Shown: positions 8,649 to 17,481, counted from the stretch's first letter. The stretch: 64,000 bases of DNA from Pseudomonas marginalis (GCF_001645105.1 NZ_LKEG01000022.1:97917-161916), one strand, 5' to 3'. Made by a program: numbers and translations. Notes: a model not told the origin generated them from the letters alone.

Positions 8649-9434
8649 TCAGTCCTCCAGCAGGCGGTAATGAGTGGCGCGAACCACCGCCTGTACGCGG
8701 TTCTTGGCCCCCAGCTTGTGCATCGCCGAGGCCAGGTGCAGGGTGACCACCGCCAATGAGCGGCTCAGTTGCGTGGCTATTTCAGCGGCGGTCAGGCCGT
8801 CGGCGGCCCATTTGAGGCACTCGCGTTCGCGTTTGGTCAGGTGAATATGCGGGTAAGTGCGCAGTTCCTTGCTGAACAGCGGGTAGGCCGCTTCCTGCAA
8901 GGCGTGGGAAATCAGGCTGAAATCCGACAAGGTCTGCTGCGCATCCTGCAGCACACTGTGGGCCTTGCCGGTGCGCAAGCCGGTCAGCGAGGCGAAGCCG
9001 CCGCGTGGCAGGTGGATCGGCACGCTGACGCCGCAGGTCAACTGCTGGTCATGCAGGTAGGTCGACACCGGGGCGTGGCAGGGATCGATGATCTTTTGCA
9101 GGGGGGTGTCGACCTTGACATCGTAGGACCACACGAAGGGCGACACCGTACTCAGGGCCAGATGTTGCACCGGATCGATCTGGTAGAAGCCCTTGCTGCA
9201 CCATAATGCGTGCCAGTCGGGCGGGGTATTGCGCAGTTCCAGCACCGAAGGGGTGATCAAGGCGCCATCCTGGTCGATCGGCACCGGGGTGTAGTCATAC
9301 ACCAGTGCATCGAAACCCAACTGCTGGGCGAGGATAAACGTGTTGTCCATCTGCTCGTCCAGGCTCCTGCCCGGCATCAGACGGTGATTTAAGGCAGTAA
9401 GCTTGGCCAGCATCCGTTCTGCTCCCGAATTCAT
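8649..9434 (-). CDS. LuxR-family solo regulator of the PipR/PsoR/OryR plant-responsive type
   Basis: This protein of about 261 residues has an N-terminal autoinducer-binding domain (residues 20-165) and a C-terminal LuxR helix-turn-helix (HLTKRERECLKWAADGLTAAE and on, about 195-255). Aligned on TraR numbering, W57, D70, P71 and W85 are kept (DWHALW, IDPV, FVW), but Tyr61 is replaced by Trp. The Y61W change is a hallmark of the plant-signal-responsive LuxR solos; the W57M change often seen with it is absent. No luxI-type synthase is in the window. Family members such as XccR, OryR, PsoR and PipR are linked to proline iminopeptidase genes, as here on both sides. The start MNSGAERML was chosen over an upstream in-frame codon because the domain begins shortly after. 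It is cytoplasmic and probably activates both flanking genes. Confidence 0.85.
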   Translation of the reverse strand: MNSGAERMLAKLTALNHRLMPGRSLDEQMDNTFILAQQLGFDALVYDYTPVPIDQDGALITPSVLELRNTPPDWHALWCSKGFYQIDPVQHLALSTVSPFVWSYDVKVDTPLQKIIDPCHAPVSTYLHDQQLTCGVSVPIHLPRGGFASLTGLRTGKAHSVLQDAQQTLSDFSLISHALQEAAYPLFSKELRTYPHIHLTKRERECLKWAADGLTAAEIATQLSRSLAVVTLHLASAMHKLGAKNRVQAVVRATHYRLLED

Positions 9435-9493
9435 TTGAATCTCGACTTGCTGCAAGTAGAATGCCACGCCCCGGCGAAGGACTGCCAGGCCAA

Positions 9494-9513
9494 ACCTATA
9501 AGAAATGCTAGGT
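9494..9513 (+). promoter_or_regulatory. Lux-box-like palindrome upstream of the second iminopeptidase gene
   Basis: ACCTATAAGAAATGCTAGGT is 20 bases long with the ACCTA/TAGGT ends expected of a lux box. It lies 82 bases before the ATG at 9596, in the divergent gap between the LuxR-type gene and the iminopeptidase/ABC transporter operon. Confidence 0.65.
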
Positions 9514-9595
9514 TATGGACGCGCGGCATCCTCGGTAGTGTTGGTCGATAAACGGCCGCTACCTGCCAGGCCGACACAACACAAGGAATGTATGC

Positions 9596-10483
9596 ATGTG
9601 GCGTGAAATTGCCCCCGACCAGCAGTACGACGTGCAAGTCGACGGCCATAACCTCGTGGTCTACAGCTTTGGCGAAGGCGATGAGGTGCTGCTGTGCCTC
9701 AACGGCGGGCCGGGCCTGCCGTGTGACTACCTGCGCGACGCCCATGGCTGGCTCAAGGAACACAACCTGCGAGTGGTTGCATTCGACCAGCTTGGCACGG
9801 GCGCATCAGCCAGACCCACCGACGTTTCGCTGTGGGAAATCGGCCGATATGTCGAAGAAGTCGAAACCGTGCGCCAAGCCCTGGGCCTGGGCCGCGTGCA
9901 TCTGCTCGGGCATTCCTGGGGCGGCTGGCTGGGCATCGAATACGCCATCCGTTACCCCGACGCGCTGAAAAGCCTGATCCTCGAAAACACCGTCGGTGAC
10001 ATTCCGCACCTGTCCCAGGAGCTCGAACGCCTGCGTGGCGCCCTCGGCAGCGAAACCGTGGCGATGATGCAGCGCCACGAAGCCATGGGCACCCTGGACC
10101 ACCCGCAGTACCAGGCAGCGATCACGTTGCTCAACTACCGCCACGTGTGCCGTCTCGACGAATGGCCCGAGCCGGTCAAACGTTCCCTCGGCGACTGGAA
10201 CATGGGCCCTTACGAAACCATGCAAGGCCCCAACGAGTTCCTCTACATCGGTAACCTCAAAGACTGGAACCGCATCCCTGAGATGGCCGCGTTCACGATG
10301 CCGATCCTGATCACTACCGGCCAGCACGACGAACTCACCCCGGCCTGTGCCCTGCGCATGAAAATGGCGGCTAAACACGCCCAATTGCACGTTTTCCCCA
10401 ACAGCAGCCATATGCCCTTTTATGAGGAACCCCAGGCGTACTTCCCGGTGCTGTTGGACTTCCTTGCGCGTCATCGAGGCTGA
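9596..10483 (+). CDS. pip: Proline iminopeptidase-family hydrolase (PipA-like)
   Basis: This is a 295-residue alpha/beta hydrolase of family S33, distinct from the amidase at 7624. The oxyanion loop reads NGGPGLPCDY (about residue 40), the nucleophile elbow GHSWGG (about 105), the acid TGQHDELTP (about 245) and the catalytic His SSHMPFYEE (about 270). Such enzymes remove N-terminal proline or other residues from small peptides, or cleave related amides. An AAGGA site sits eight bases before the ATG. Only three bases separate its stop from the ABC permease gene, so it is the first gene of a peptide transporter operon. A lux-box-like site lies upstream. This layout matches PipR systems, where an imported peptide or plant compound is processed and sensed. 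Confidence 0.84.
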   Translation: MWREIAPDQQYDVQVDGHNLVVYSFGEGDEVLLCLNGGPGLPCDYLRDAHGWLKEHNLRVVAFDQLGTGASARPTDVSLWEIGRYVEEVETVRQALGLGRVHLLGHSWGGWLGIEYAIRYPDALKSLILENTVGDIPHLSQELERLRGALGSETVAMMQRHEAMGTLDHPQYQAAITLLNYRHVCRLDEWPEPVKRSLGDWNMGPYETMQGPNEFLYIGNLKDWNRIPEMAAFTMPILITTGQHDELTPACALRMKMAAKHAQLHVFPNSSHMPFYEEPQAYFPVLLDFLARHRG

Positions 10484-10486
10484 CGG

Positions 10487-11434
10487 ATGAACCTGGCGCG
10501 CTACCGTTTTGTCCTGTCCCGGCCGCTGCAGTTGCTGCCGGTGCTGTTTGGCATCAGCCTGATTACCTTTGTGCTGGTGCGCTCGATTCCCGGCGACCCG
10601 GCCCGTGCCCTGCTGGGTTCGCGCAGCACGCCCGACGCCTTGCTGAAAATCCGCGCCCAGTACGGCCTCGACCAGCCGTTGTGGCTGCAATATTTCTACT
10701 TCCTGAAAAATCTGCTCAAGGGCGACCTCGGCCAATCGCTGCTGTACAAGGTCGACGCGCTCAAGCTGATCGTCACCCGCATCGAACCCACGCTGGTATT
10801 GGTGCTCGGCAGCGTGGTGCTGGCGCTGCTGATCGCGGTGCCGCTGGCGACGTTGGCCGCGCGTAACAAGGGCGGCTGGGCGGATAACCTGATCCGCGTG
10901 TTCACCACGGTCGGCCTGGGCATGCCGGCGTTCTGGCTGGGCTTGATGCTGATCCTGTTGCTGAGCGTGCAGTGGGGCTTGTTTCCCGTGTCCGGTTACG
11001 GTCGTACCTGGCTGGACAAGGCGCATCACATGGTGCTGCCGTGCCTGACCATCGCCCTGGCGCTGTCGGCGGTGCTGGTGCGCAACCTGCGGGCGAGCAT
11101 GCTGATGGAGTTGCAGGCTGACCATGTCACCGCCGCCCGGGCTCGTGGGCTGTCGGAAGCCGCCGTGTTTCGCCGCCATGTGCTGCCCAATTCCCTGGTG
11201 CCGGCGGTCAACCTGCTGGCGGTGAATATCGGCTGGCTGATCAGCGGCACGGTGGTGATCGAAAGCCTGTTTGCCATTCCCGGCATCGGCCAGTTGCTGG
11301 TGCGCGGCATTTTCACCCGCGACTACATGGTGGTGCAGGGCGTCGCCATGGTGCTCGCCTGCGCGACAGTGGTGGTCAACTTCATCGCCGACGTGGTGAC
11401 CGTGGCCCTCGACCCACGGGTGAAGATGCAATGA
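10487..11434 (+). CDS. Peptide-type ABC transporter permease (DppB family)
   Basis: This inner-membrane permease of 315 residues belongs to the DppB/OppB family. The N-terminal segment RPLQLLPVLFGISLITFVLV followed by RSIPGDPAR is typical of the family. Five or six membrane helices follow. The EAA loop that docks onto the ATPase is seen in DHVTAARARGLSEAAVFRRH, with LPNSLVP after it. The C-terminus (PGIGQLLVRGIFTRDY) is also standard. It forms a heterodimer with the product of the next gene, whose ATG overlaps its TGA by four bases. The substrate is probably a di- or oligopeptide, or a plant-derived compound of similar shape, judged from the adjoining peptidase and LuxR-type gene. Confidence 0.88.
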   Translation: MNLARYRFVLSRPLQLLPVLFGISLITFVLVRSIPGDPARALLGSRSTPDALLKIRAQYGLDQPLWLQYFYFLKNLLKGDLGQSLLYKVDALKLIVTRIEPTLVLVLGSVVLALLIAVPLATLAARNKGGWADNLIRVFTTVGLGMPAFWLGLMLILLLSVQWGLFPVSGYGRTWLDKAHHMVLPCLTIALALSAVLVRNLRASMLMELQADHVTAARARGLSEAAVFRRHVLPNSLVPAVNLLAVNIGWLISGTVVIESLFAIPGIGQLLVRGIFTRDYMVVQGVAMVLACATVVVNFIADVVTVALDPRVKMQ

Positions 11435-12288
11435 GCAGCCGCCCGTTGATTGCCCCATGGCGTTTGCGCCTGCGTTTTGGTTTTCGCAATGGCCGCCTGA
11501 CGGCTGCGTGGGGCCTGTTGATTTTGCTGGTGTGGCTGGCGCTGGCGCTGTGTGCGCCGTGGATTGCACCTTATGACCCGATTGCGCAAAACACCGATAT
11601 CAGTTTGCTCGGCCCGAGCCTTGCTCATCCCTTTGGCACGGATAACTACGGTAGGGACATCCTGTCGCGGGTCATCTGGGGCGCGCGCATTGACCTGCAG
11701 TTGGCCATCGTCGGGGTGATTTTCCCGTTCATGATCGGCACCTTTGTCGGCGCGGTGTCGGGCTATATCGGCGGGCGTTTCGACAGTTTCTGCATGCGCC
11801 TGATCGACGTGATCCTGGCATTCCCGTTCCTGGTGTTGATGCTGGCGATCATGGCCATCCTCGGTCCAGGCCTGAAGAGTTTCTATATCGCCATGGCGTT
11901 GGTGGGCTGGGTGTCGTATGCACGGCTGATCCGCTCGCAAATCCTGGTGCTCAAGGAAAGCGACTTTGCCCTGGCCGCCAAGAGCCTGGGCTTTGGCCAT
12001 GGGCGCATTCTGTTCCGGCATTTATTGCCTAACGCCATGTTCGGCTCGATCGTGTTTTCCATGTCTGACGCCGTATTGGTGCTGCTCAATGGCGCCGCCG
12101 TGAGTTACCTGGGCCTGGGCGTGCAACCGCCGACCGCCGAGTGGGGGACGATGGTGGCCGAGGGGCAAGCCTTTATCACCACCGCGTGGTGGATCTGCAC
12201 CTTCCCAGGGCTGGCCATCGTGACCTTGGCCATGGGCTTCAGCTTGCTGGCGGATGGCGTGGCGCAAGTGCTGGGGGATCGCTCATGA
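11431..12288 (+). CDS. Peptide-type ABC transporter permease (DppC family)
   Basis: This is the second permease subunit, 285 residues, of the DppC/OppC family. It has an N-terminal hydrophobic anchor (AWGLLILLVWLALALCAPWI) and the family stretch HPFGTDNYGRDILSRVIWGA. The EAA loop is ESDFALAAKSLGFGHGRILF, followed by RHLLPN. The C-terminal part VSYLGLGVQPPTAEWGTMVA is characteristic. It overlaps the upstream permease and the downstream ATPase gene by ATGA junctions, showing tight translational coupling. With its partner it forms the membrane pore of the importer. Confidence 0.88.
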   Translation: MSSRPLIAPWRLRLRFGFRNGRLTAAWGLLILLVWLALALCAPWIAPYDPIAQNTDISLLGPSLAHPFGTDNYGRDILSRVIWGARIDLQLAIVGVIFPFMIGTFVGAVSGYIGGRFDSFCMRLIDVILAFPFLVLMLAIMAILGPGLKSFYIAMALVGWVSYARLIRSQILVLKESDFALAAKSLGFGHGRILFRHLLPNAMFGSIVFSMSDAVLVLLNGAAVSYLGLGVQPPTAEWGTMVAEGQAFITTAWWICTFPGLAIVTLAMGFSLLADGVAQVLGDRS

Positions 12289-13241
12289 GCGTGCTGCAGG
12301 TGCGCGATCTCAGCGTGATCGCCAACAATGCCGGGCGCGAGGTGACCTTGGTCGACCGCGTGTCTTTCGATCTGGCCGAGGGCGAAATCCTTGGCTTGGT
12401 GGGTGAGAGCGGCTCGGGCAAGACCATGGCCTGTCGCGGTCTTATGCGCTTGCTGCCATCGCCCAACCTGCGGGTGCAGGGCGGTGCTGTAAGGCTGGCC
12501 GGGCAGGACCTGTTGCAGCTGGATGATGCGGGGATGCGCGCGATACGCGGCGGGCAACTGGGCATGATTTTCCAGAACCCCAGCAGCCACCTTGATCCGC
12601 TGATGCGCATCGGCGAACAGATTGCCGAAGGCATTCGCCTGCACCAAGGTGCATCGAAGAAAGACGCCCGGCTGCAGGCCATCGACGTGTTGCGCCAGGT
12701 GGGCATTCCCGATCCCCAGGCGCGCATCGACAACTACCCCCACGAGTTTTCCGGCGGCATGCGCCAGCGCGCAATGATCGCCGTGGCGCTGGGCTGCAAC
12801 CCGAAAGTGCTGATCGCCGACGAGCCGACCACCGCCCTGGATGTGACGGTGCAGGCGCAAATCCTGCGGCTGTTGCTGGACCTGCGCGATCAACGCGGGC
12901 TGTCGATCATCATGATCACCCACGACCTCGGCGTGGTCGCGCAAACCTGCGACGCCATTGCCGTGATGTATGCCGGGCGCCTCTGCGAGCACGGCAGCAA
13001 ATACGACCTGCTGGCCCGGCCACAGCACCCGTACACCGCCGGTTTGATCGACTGTCAGCCTGCCCACAGCAGTGGCCACGCCTTGCTGCGCACCATCCCC
13101 GGGCAGCCGCCGTTACTGGATGCATTGCCCGCCGGCTGCCGGTTCAACCCGCGTTGCCCGCAGGTCGGCGCCTTGTGTACCGAGGTGCTGCCGGAAGGCG
13201 CGCGCGTCGCCTGTCATTACCCGTTGGGAGCGCAGCCATGA
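12285..13241 (+). CDS. Peptide-type ABC transporter ATPase (DppD family)
   Basis: This cytoplasmic ATP-binding subunit has 318 residues. The Walker A motif GESGSGKT is near residue 40, the signature [12 protein letters not shown] near 157, Walker B VLIADEPT near 177, and the switch His in MITHDLGVV. The C-terminal oligopeptide-transporter extension includes [10 protein letters not shown] with the Cys pattern seen in DppD/OppD proteins. The longer open frame upstream is not used: the ATG at 12285 overlaps the previous stop and starts directly at the ABC domain ([12 protein letters not shown]). Confidence 0.88.
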   Translation: MSVLQVRDLSVIANNAGREVTLVDRVSFDLAEGEILGLVGESGSGKTMACRGLMRLLPSPNLRVQGGAVRLAGQDLLQLDDAGMRAIRGGQLGMIFQNPSSHLDPLMRIGEQIAEGIRLHQGASKKDARLQAIDVLRQVGIPDPQARIDNYPHEFSGGMRQRAMIAVALGCNPKVLIADEPTTALDVTVQAQILRLLLDLRDQRGLSIIMITHDLGVVAQTCDAIAVMYAGRLCEHGSKYDLLARPQHPYTAGLIDCQPAHSSGHALLRTIPGQPPLLDALPAGCRFNPRCPQVGALCTEVLPEGARVACHYPLGAQP

Positions 13242-14209
13242 GCCTGTTGCAGATCAAGGACCTCGAGGTGAAGTTTGCCGCGTCGGGCACCGGCCTGTTC
13301 GGTTTGAACAAGCAGTGGGTGAGGGCGGTGAACGGTGTGTCGCTGAACCTGGCGGCGGGCGAAACCCTGGGGCTGGTCGGCGAGTCCGGCAGCGGCAAAA
13401 GCACCCTGGGCCGCGCCATTCTGCACCTCAACCCGATCAGCGCCGGGCAGGTGTTGTTTGATGGCGTCGACATGGCCCACGGCAGCGCCATCGACATCAC
13501 CCGCCTGCGACATGAAACCGCGATGATCTTCCAGGACCCGTACGCCGCGCTGAACCCGCGCCACACCATCGGCGAAACCATCGCTGAAGTGCTGCGGGTG
13601 CAGCGCAAGGTGGCGCCGCAGCAGATTCCCGCGCGCGTGAATGAGCTGCTCGACCTGGTCGGCCTGCGCCCCGAACTCGCCGACCGCAAACCCGGCTCCC
13701 TCAGCGGCGGGCAATGCCAGCGCGTCGGCATTGCCCGGGCGCTGGCAGTGGAGCCACGACTGATCATCGCCGATGAGTGCGTGGCGGCGCTGGACGTGTC
13801 GATTCAGGGCCAGATCATCAACCTGCTGCTGGAACTGCAACAGCGCATGAACCTGGCGATCCTGTTCATCGCCCATGACCTCGCCATCGTGCGCCGCCTG
13901 TGCGACCGCGTGGCGGTGATGTATTTGGGCAAGATTGTCGAGGAAGGCCCGGTGGAGGCGGTCTTTACGACGCCACGCCATCCGTACACGGCGGCGCTGA
14001 TCCAGGCGATTCCCGAGATTGACCCGCATCGGCCGTTACCTACGGAGCCCTTACCGGGTGAACCCCCGAGCCCACTGAATTTGCCTACGGGCTGTGCCTT
14101 TCACCCGCGTTGCCGGCATGCCCGCTCCATGTGTTCCGTGGTGTTGCCGCCGACGCATTTCCTGCACGAGCATCGGTACAGTTGCGTGCTTGAAGAACCT
14201 TTGCTTTAA
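13238..14209 (+). CDS. Peptide-type ABC transporter ATPase (DppF family)
   Basis: This is the second ATP-binding subunit, 323 residues. Walker A is GESGSGKST, the Q-loop lies in MIFQDPYAALNPRHT, and the signature is LSGGQCQRVGIARAL. Walker B is LIIADECVAALD, where Cys-Val replaces the usual Pro-Thr after ADE; the catalytic Glu is retained. The switch region is FIAHDLAIV. The C-terminal extension (GCAFHPRCRHA) is typical of DppF/OppF. Its ATG overlaps the stop of the preceding ATPase gene. The pair of ATPases drives the importer formed by the two permeases. Confidence 0.88.
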   Translation: MSLLQIKDLEVKFAASGTGLFGLNKQWVRAVNGVSLNLAAGETLGLVGESGSGKSTLGRAILHLNPISAGQVLFDGVDMAHGSAIDITRLRHETAMIFQDPYAALNPRHTIGETIAEVLRVQRKVAPQQIPARVNELLDLVGLRPELADRKPGSLSGGQCQRVGIARALAVEPRLIIADECVAALDVSIQGQIINLLLELQQRMNLAILFIAHDLAIVRRLCDRVAVMYLGKIVEEGPVEAVFTTPRHPYTAALIQAIPEIDPHRPLPTEPLPGEPPSPLNLPTGCAFHPRCRHARSMCSVVLPPTHFLHEHRYSCVLEEPLL

Positions 14210-14241
14210 CCCTCTGCCATTCATTAACAAGGAGTTGTGAT

Positions 14242-15756
14242 ATGCAATCGCGCCACTTGAAGTTGCTCGCCGCCGCCACATTGACCGCCTGGTCGCTGAC
14301 CGCTGGTTTCGCCCAGGCGGCGGGTGTATTGACCATCGGCTGCCGTGAAGACAGCACCACGTTCGACCCGATCAAAAGTGCTCAGAACCGCGACACCTGG
14401 GTCTTCGCCAACGTCTACGACACCCTGGTGCGCGTCGACAACCTGGGCACCAAGATGGAGCCGGGCCTGGCCGAAAGCTGGGACATCTCCAAGGACGGCC
14501 TGACCTACACCTTCAAGCTGCGTGATGCGAAGTTCTCGGATGGCTCGCCGATTACCGCCGAAGATGCGGCGTTCAGCCTGTTGCGTATTCGCGACAACAA
14601 AGCCTCGCTGTGGGCCGATCCGTTCAACCTGATCAACACTGCCAAGGCGTCGGACCCGAAAACCCTGGTGGTCACCCTCAAGACTCCCGCCGTAGCCTTC
14701 CTCTCGCAACTGGCGTCGCCGACGGTGTCGATCCTGTCGGAAAAAGCCATGACCAAGATGGGCGAAGACGCCTACTCGGAAAACCCGGTGACCTCCGGTG
14801 CGTTTACCGTAGACGAGTGGCGCAAGGGCGATCGGGTGATCCTCAAGAAGAACCCGAACTTCTGGCAGGCCAAGAACGTGAGCCTGGATGGCGTGGAGTG
14901 GGTGTCCGTCACCGACGACAACACCCGCATGCGCATGGTGCAGAACAACGAGCTGGACACGGCGATCTTCGTACCGTTCTCACGGGTTGAAGAGCTGAAG
15001 AAAGACAAGAACGTGGTGATCCACGCCGACCCGTCGACCCGTGAAGATCACCTGCTGATCAACCACGCCCATGGCCTGCTGGCCAAGCAGGAAGTGCGTG
15101 AAGCGCTGGACATGGCTATCGACAAACAATCGCTGGTCAAGACCGCCACCTACGGTCAGGGCACCGTGGCCTATTCCTACATTCCAAAGGGCTCGCTGTA
15201 CCACTACGCCAACAACCTGCAGCGCCCGTACGATCCGACCGCCGCCAAGAAGCTGCTGGAGCAGGCTGGCGCCAAGGACTTGAAGCTCAACTACGTGGTC
15301 AACGCCGGCAACGAAGCCGACGAGCAGATTGCGGTGATCATCAAGGACCAACTGGCCAAGGTCGGCGTGACCGCCAACCTGCAAAAGGTCGACCCGACCC
15401 AAAGCTGGCAGATGCTGGTGGACGGTGAGTACGATATTTCGGTGATGTACTGGACCAACGACATCCTCGACCCGGACCAGAAGACCACCTTCGTGCTGGG
15501 CCACGACACCAACCAGAACTACATGACCCGCTACAAGAACGACAAGGTCAAGGACCTGGTAGCCGCCGCACGCATCGAGGCCGACCCGGCCAAGCGTGAG
15601 CAGATGTATGTGGAATTGCAGAAACTGGCGAAACAGGACGTGAACTGGATCGACTTGTACTACAGCCCGTACATCAACATCTCACGCAAGAATGTGAGCA
15701 ACTTCCTGCAAAACCCGCTGGGTCGCTTCACCCTTGAGGAAGTGGTGAAAAACTAA
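14242..15756 (+). CDS. Periplasmic peptide-binding protein of the ABC transporter (SBP_bac_5)
   Basis: This is a DppA/OppA-type solute-binding protein of 504 residues, the usual length. A Sec signal peptide (KLLAAATLTAWSLTAGFAQA) ends near residue 28. The family signature region TFDPIKSAQNRDTWVFANVY and EPGLAESWDISKDGLTYTFK follow. AGGAGT lies about eight bases before the ATG. It is the last gene of the operon, after a 32-base gap from the second ATPase gene. It captures the substrate in the periplasm and delivers it to the permeases. In a PipR-type system this protein would define which plant compound or peptide enters. The ligand cannot be predicted from sequence alone. Confidence 0.9.
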   Translation: MQSRHLKLLAAATLTAWSLTAGFAQAAGVLTIGCREDSTTFDPIKSAQNRDTWVFANVYDTLVRVDNLGTKMEPGLAESWDISKDGLTYTFKLRDAKFSDGSPITAEDAAFSLLRIRDNKASLWADPFNLINTAKASDPKTLVVTLKTPAVAFLSQLASPTVSILSEKAMTKMGEDAYSENPVTSGAFTVDEWRKGDRVILKKNPNFWQAKNVSLDGVEWVSVTDDNTRMRMVQNNELDTAIFVPFSRVEELKKDKNVVIHADPSTREDHLLINHAHGLLAKQEVREALDMAIDKQSLVKTATYGQGTVAYSYIPKGSLYHYANNLQRPYDPTAAKKLLEQAGAKDLKLNYVVNAGNEADEQIAVIIKDQLAKVGVTANLQKVDPTQSWQMLVDGEYDISVMYWTNDILDPDQKTTFVLGHDTNQNYMTRYKNDKVKDLVAAARIEADPAKREQMYVELQKLAKQDVNWIDLYYSPYINISRKNVSNFLQNPLGRFTLEEVVKN

Positions 15757-15777
15757 AGAACACGGCAATAAAAAAAT

Positions 15778-15864
15778 GTGGGAGGGGGCTTGCTCCCGAT
15801 AGCGGTGCATCAGTCAAAGAGGTTGTGACTGATCACCTGCTATCGGGGGCAAGCCCCCTCCCAC
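15778..15864. repeat. REP inverted pair
   Basis: GTGGGAGGGGGCTTGCTCCC on the left faces GGGGGCAAGCCCCCTCCCAC on the right. Inner arms include ATCAGTCA and TGACTGAT. It follows the end of the ABC transporter operon and separates it from the convergent yciK gene. Confidence 0.85.
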
Positions 15865-15886
15865 ATTTGGTTTTATAGTGTGCCTG

Positions 15887-16627
15887 TTATTGCGCGTCGA
15901 ACGCCTGCCCGTTGATGCCGGCACTGTCCGGCCCCATCAGGTACAGGTACACCGGCATGATCTCTTCCGGCGCTGGCCTTTCCATCGGGTTCTCCCCTGG
16001 GTACGCCTGGGCGCGCATGCTGGTGCGCGTGCCACCGGGGTTGATGCTGTTGGCGCGTACCGCCGCCACATCCTCCAGCTCATCGGCCAGGGTTTGCATC
16101 AGCCCCTCGGTCGCAAACTTCGACACCCCATAAGCCCCCCAATACGCCCGGCCTTTACGCCCGACGCTGCTGGAGGTGAACACCACCGACGCATCCTGGG
16201 ACAGTTTGAGCAGCGGCAGCAGGGTGCTGGTCAGCATGAACATCGCGTTGACGTTCACGTGCATGACCCGCATGAAATTCTCACCGGACAACTGCTCGAT
16301 CGGCGTGCGTGGGCCGATGATCGAGGCGTTGTGCAGCAGGCCGTCGAGGTGGCCGAATTCTTTTTCGATCATCGCGGCCAGCTCATCGTACTGATGGGGC
16401 AGGGCGGTCTCCAGGTTGAATGGGATCACCACCGGTTGAGGCTGGCCCGCCGCTTCGATTTCGTCATAGACCTGGGCCAGGTTGGCTTCGGTCTTACCCA
16501 GCAACAGCACGGTAGCGCCATGGGCGGCGTAGGTTTTCGCCGCTGCCGCGCCAATCCCGCGACCGGCGCCGGTCACCAGGATGATTCGGCCTTTGAGCAG
16601 TTCTGGACGTGCGGAGTAATCAAACAT
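15887..16627 (-). CDS. yciK: YciK-family short-chain dehydrogenase/reductase
   Basis: This is a classical SDR of 246 residues. The cofactor-binding motif TGAGRGIG is near residue 18, LHNAS near 97, the catalytic Ser in VVFTSSSVG, and YGVSK (Y-x3-K) near 162. It closely follows the E. coli YciK family, whose physiological substrate is not established. The ATG at 16627 (MFDYSARPEL) has a GAGG site; an upstream TTG in frame is less likely. It follows mupP and ubiG in the same direction, an order conserved in Pseudomonas. Confidence 0.85.
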   Translation of the reverse strand: MFDYSARPELLKGRIILVTGAGRGIGAAAAKTYAAHGATVLLLGKTEANLAQVYDEIEAAGQPQPVVIPFNLETALPHQYDELAAMIEKEFGHLDGLLHNASIIGPRTPIEQLSGENFMRVMHVNVNAMFMLTSTLLPLLKLSQDASVVFTSSSVGRKGRAYWGAYGVSKFATEGLMQTLADELEDVAAVRANSINPGGTRTSMRAQAYPGENPMERPAPEEIMPVYLYLMGPDSAGINGQAFDAQ

Positions 16628-16682
16628 AAACAACCTCGACAGAATTCACAGAAAATCCATGTGCTTGATCGCAGCCTCTGCT

Positions 16683-16779
16683 TTTGTGGCGAGGGAGCTT
16701 GCTCCCGCTGGCCTGCGTAGCAGGCCCATCTTTTGGGGCCGCTTCGCGCCCCAGCGGGAGCAAGCTCCCTCGCCACAAA
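16683..16779. repeat. REP inverted pair of the GTGGCGAGGGAGC subtype
   Basis: TTTGTGGCGAGGGAGCTTGC on the left is mirrored by GCAAGCTCCCTCGCCACAAA on the right. Inner complementary stretches GGGAGC/GCTCCC and GGGGCC/GGCGCGAAG-type loops lie between. It sits between yciK and mupP, inside a same-strand gene series. Confidence 0.85.
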
Positions 16780-16805
16780 GGCACATCAGCCGCAAGCATT
16801 CCCAA

Positions 16806-17477
16806 TCAGCAACTGCACAGTGCGTTATCCAGCACTTTACGCAGCTCCAGCGGGTGATCCACCACCACATCCGCACCCCAATGGCGCGGGTTGTCGTCCG
16901 GGTGGATATAGCCGTAGGTCACCGCCGCGGTACGGGTGCCGGCGTCGCGGCCGGACTCGATATCGCGCAGGTCATCGCCCACGAACAGCACGCTGGCCGG
17001 GTCCAGGTCGAGCATCTTGCACGCCAGGATCATCGGCTCCGGGTCCGGCTTGCTGTTTTTCACATGGTCGGGGCAGATCAGCAGCGCCGAGCGCTCGGCC
17101 AGGCCCAGCTGCTGCATGATCGGTTCGGCAAAGCGCAGTGGCTTATTGGTGACCACGCCCCAGATCAGCTTGGCTTTTTCGATGTCTTCCAGCAGCTCGG
17201 CCATGCCGTCGAACAATTTGCTGTGGACCGCGCAGCCCTTGAGGTAGCGTTCGAGGAACTCCTGGCGCAGCGCTTCAAAACCTGGGGATTCCGGGTCCAT
17301 CGAGAAGGTCACGGCGACCATCGCCCGCGCACCGCCGGAGATTTCATCGCGGATGTGCTGGGGATTGATCGGCGCCAGGCCGCGGTCGGCGCGCATGGCC
17401 TGGCAGATGGCGATAAAGTCCGGCGCGGTGTCCAGCAGGGTACCGTCCATATCGAAGAGAACCGCTCGCAACTTCAC
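16806..17477 (-). CDS. mupP: N-acetylmuramic acid 6-phosphate phosphatase MupP
   Basis: This is a HAD-superfamily phosphatase of 223 residues. Motif I is [10 protein letters not shown] (nucleophile Asp at about 9), motif II is VVTNKP, and motifs III/IV are seen in KPDPEP and [12 protein letters not shown]. In Pseudomonas the gene between ubiG and yciK encodes MupP. MupP dephosphorylates MurNAc-6-P in the anhydro-sugar recycling route that bypasses de novo UDP-MurNAc synthesis and affects fosfomycin sensitivity. The sequence and this exact position support that name over the older label phosphoglycolate phosphatase. It starts four bases after ubiG ends, so the two are probably co-transcribed. 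Confidence 0.88.
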   Translation of the reverse strand: MKLRAVLFDMDGTLLDTAPDFIAICQAMRADRGLAPINPQHIRDEISGGARAMVAVTFSMDPESPGFEALRQEFLERYLKGCAVHSKLFDGMAELLEDIEKAKLIWGVVTNKPLRFAEPIMQQLGLAERSALLICPDHVKNSKPDPEPMILACKMLDLDPASVLFVGDDLRDIESGRDAGTRTAAVTYGYIHPDDNPRHWGADVVVDHPLELRKVLDNALCSC

Positions 17478-17481
17478 AGGC

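Noticed and set aside
8649..10483. A luxI-type synthase gene beside the LuxR gene
   Set aside because: Both neighbours are alpha/beta hydrolases; no AHL synthase motif is encoded in the window.
9806..11569. A minus-strand open frame of 587 codons
   Set aside because: It runs antisense through the iminopeptidase and permease genes and is His/Gln-rich without motifs.
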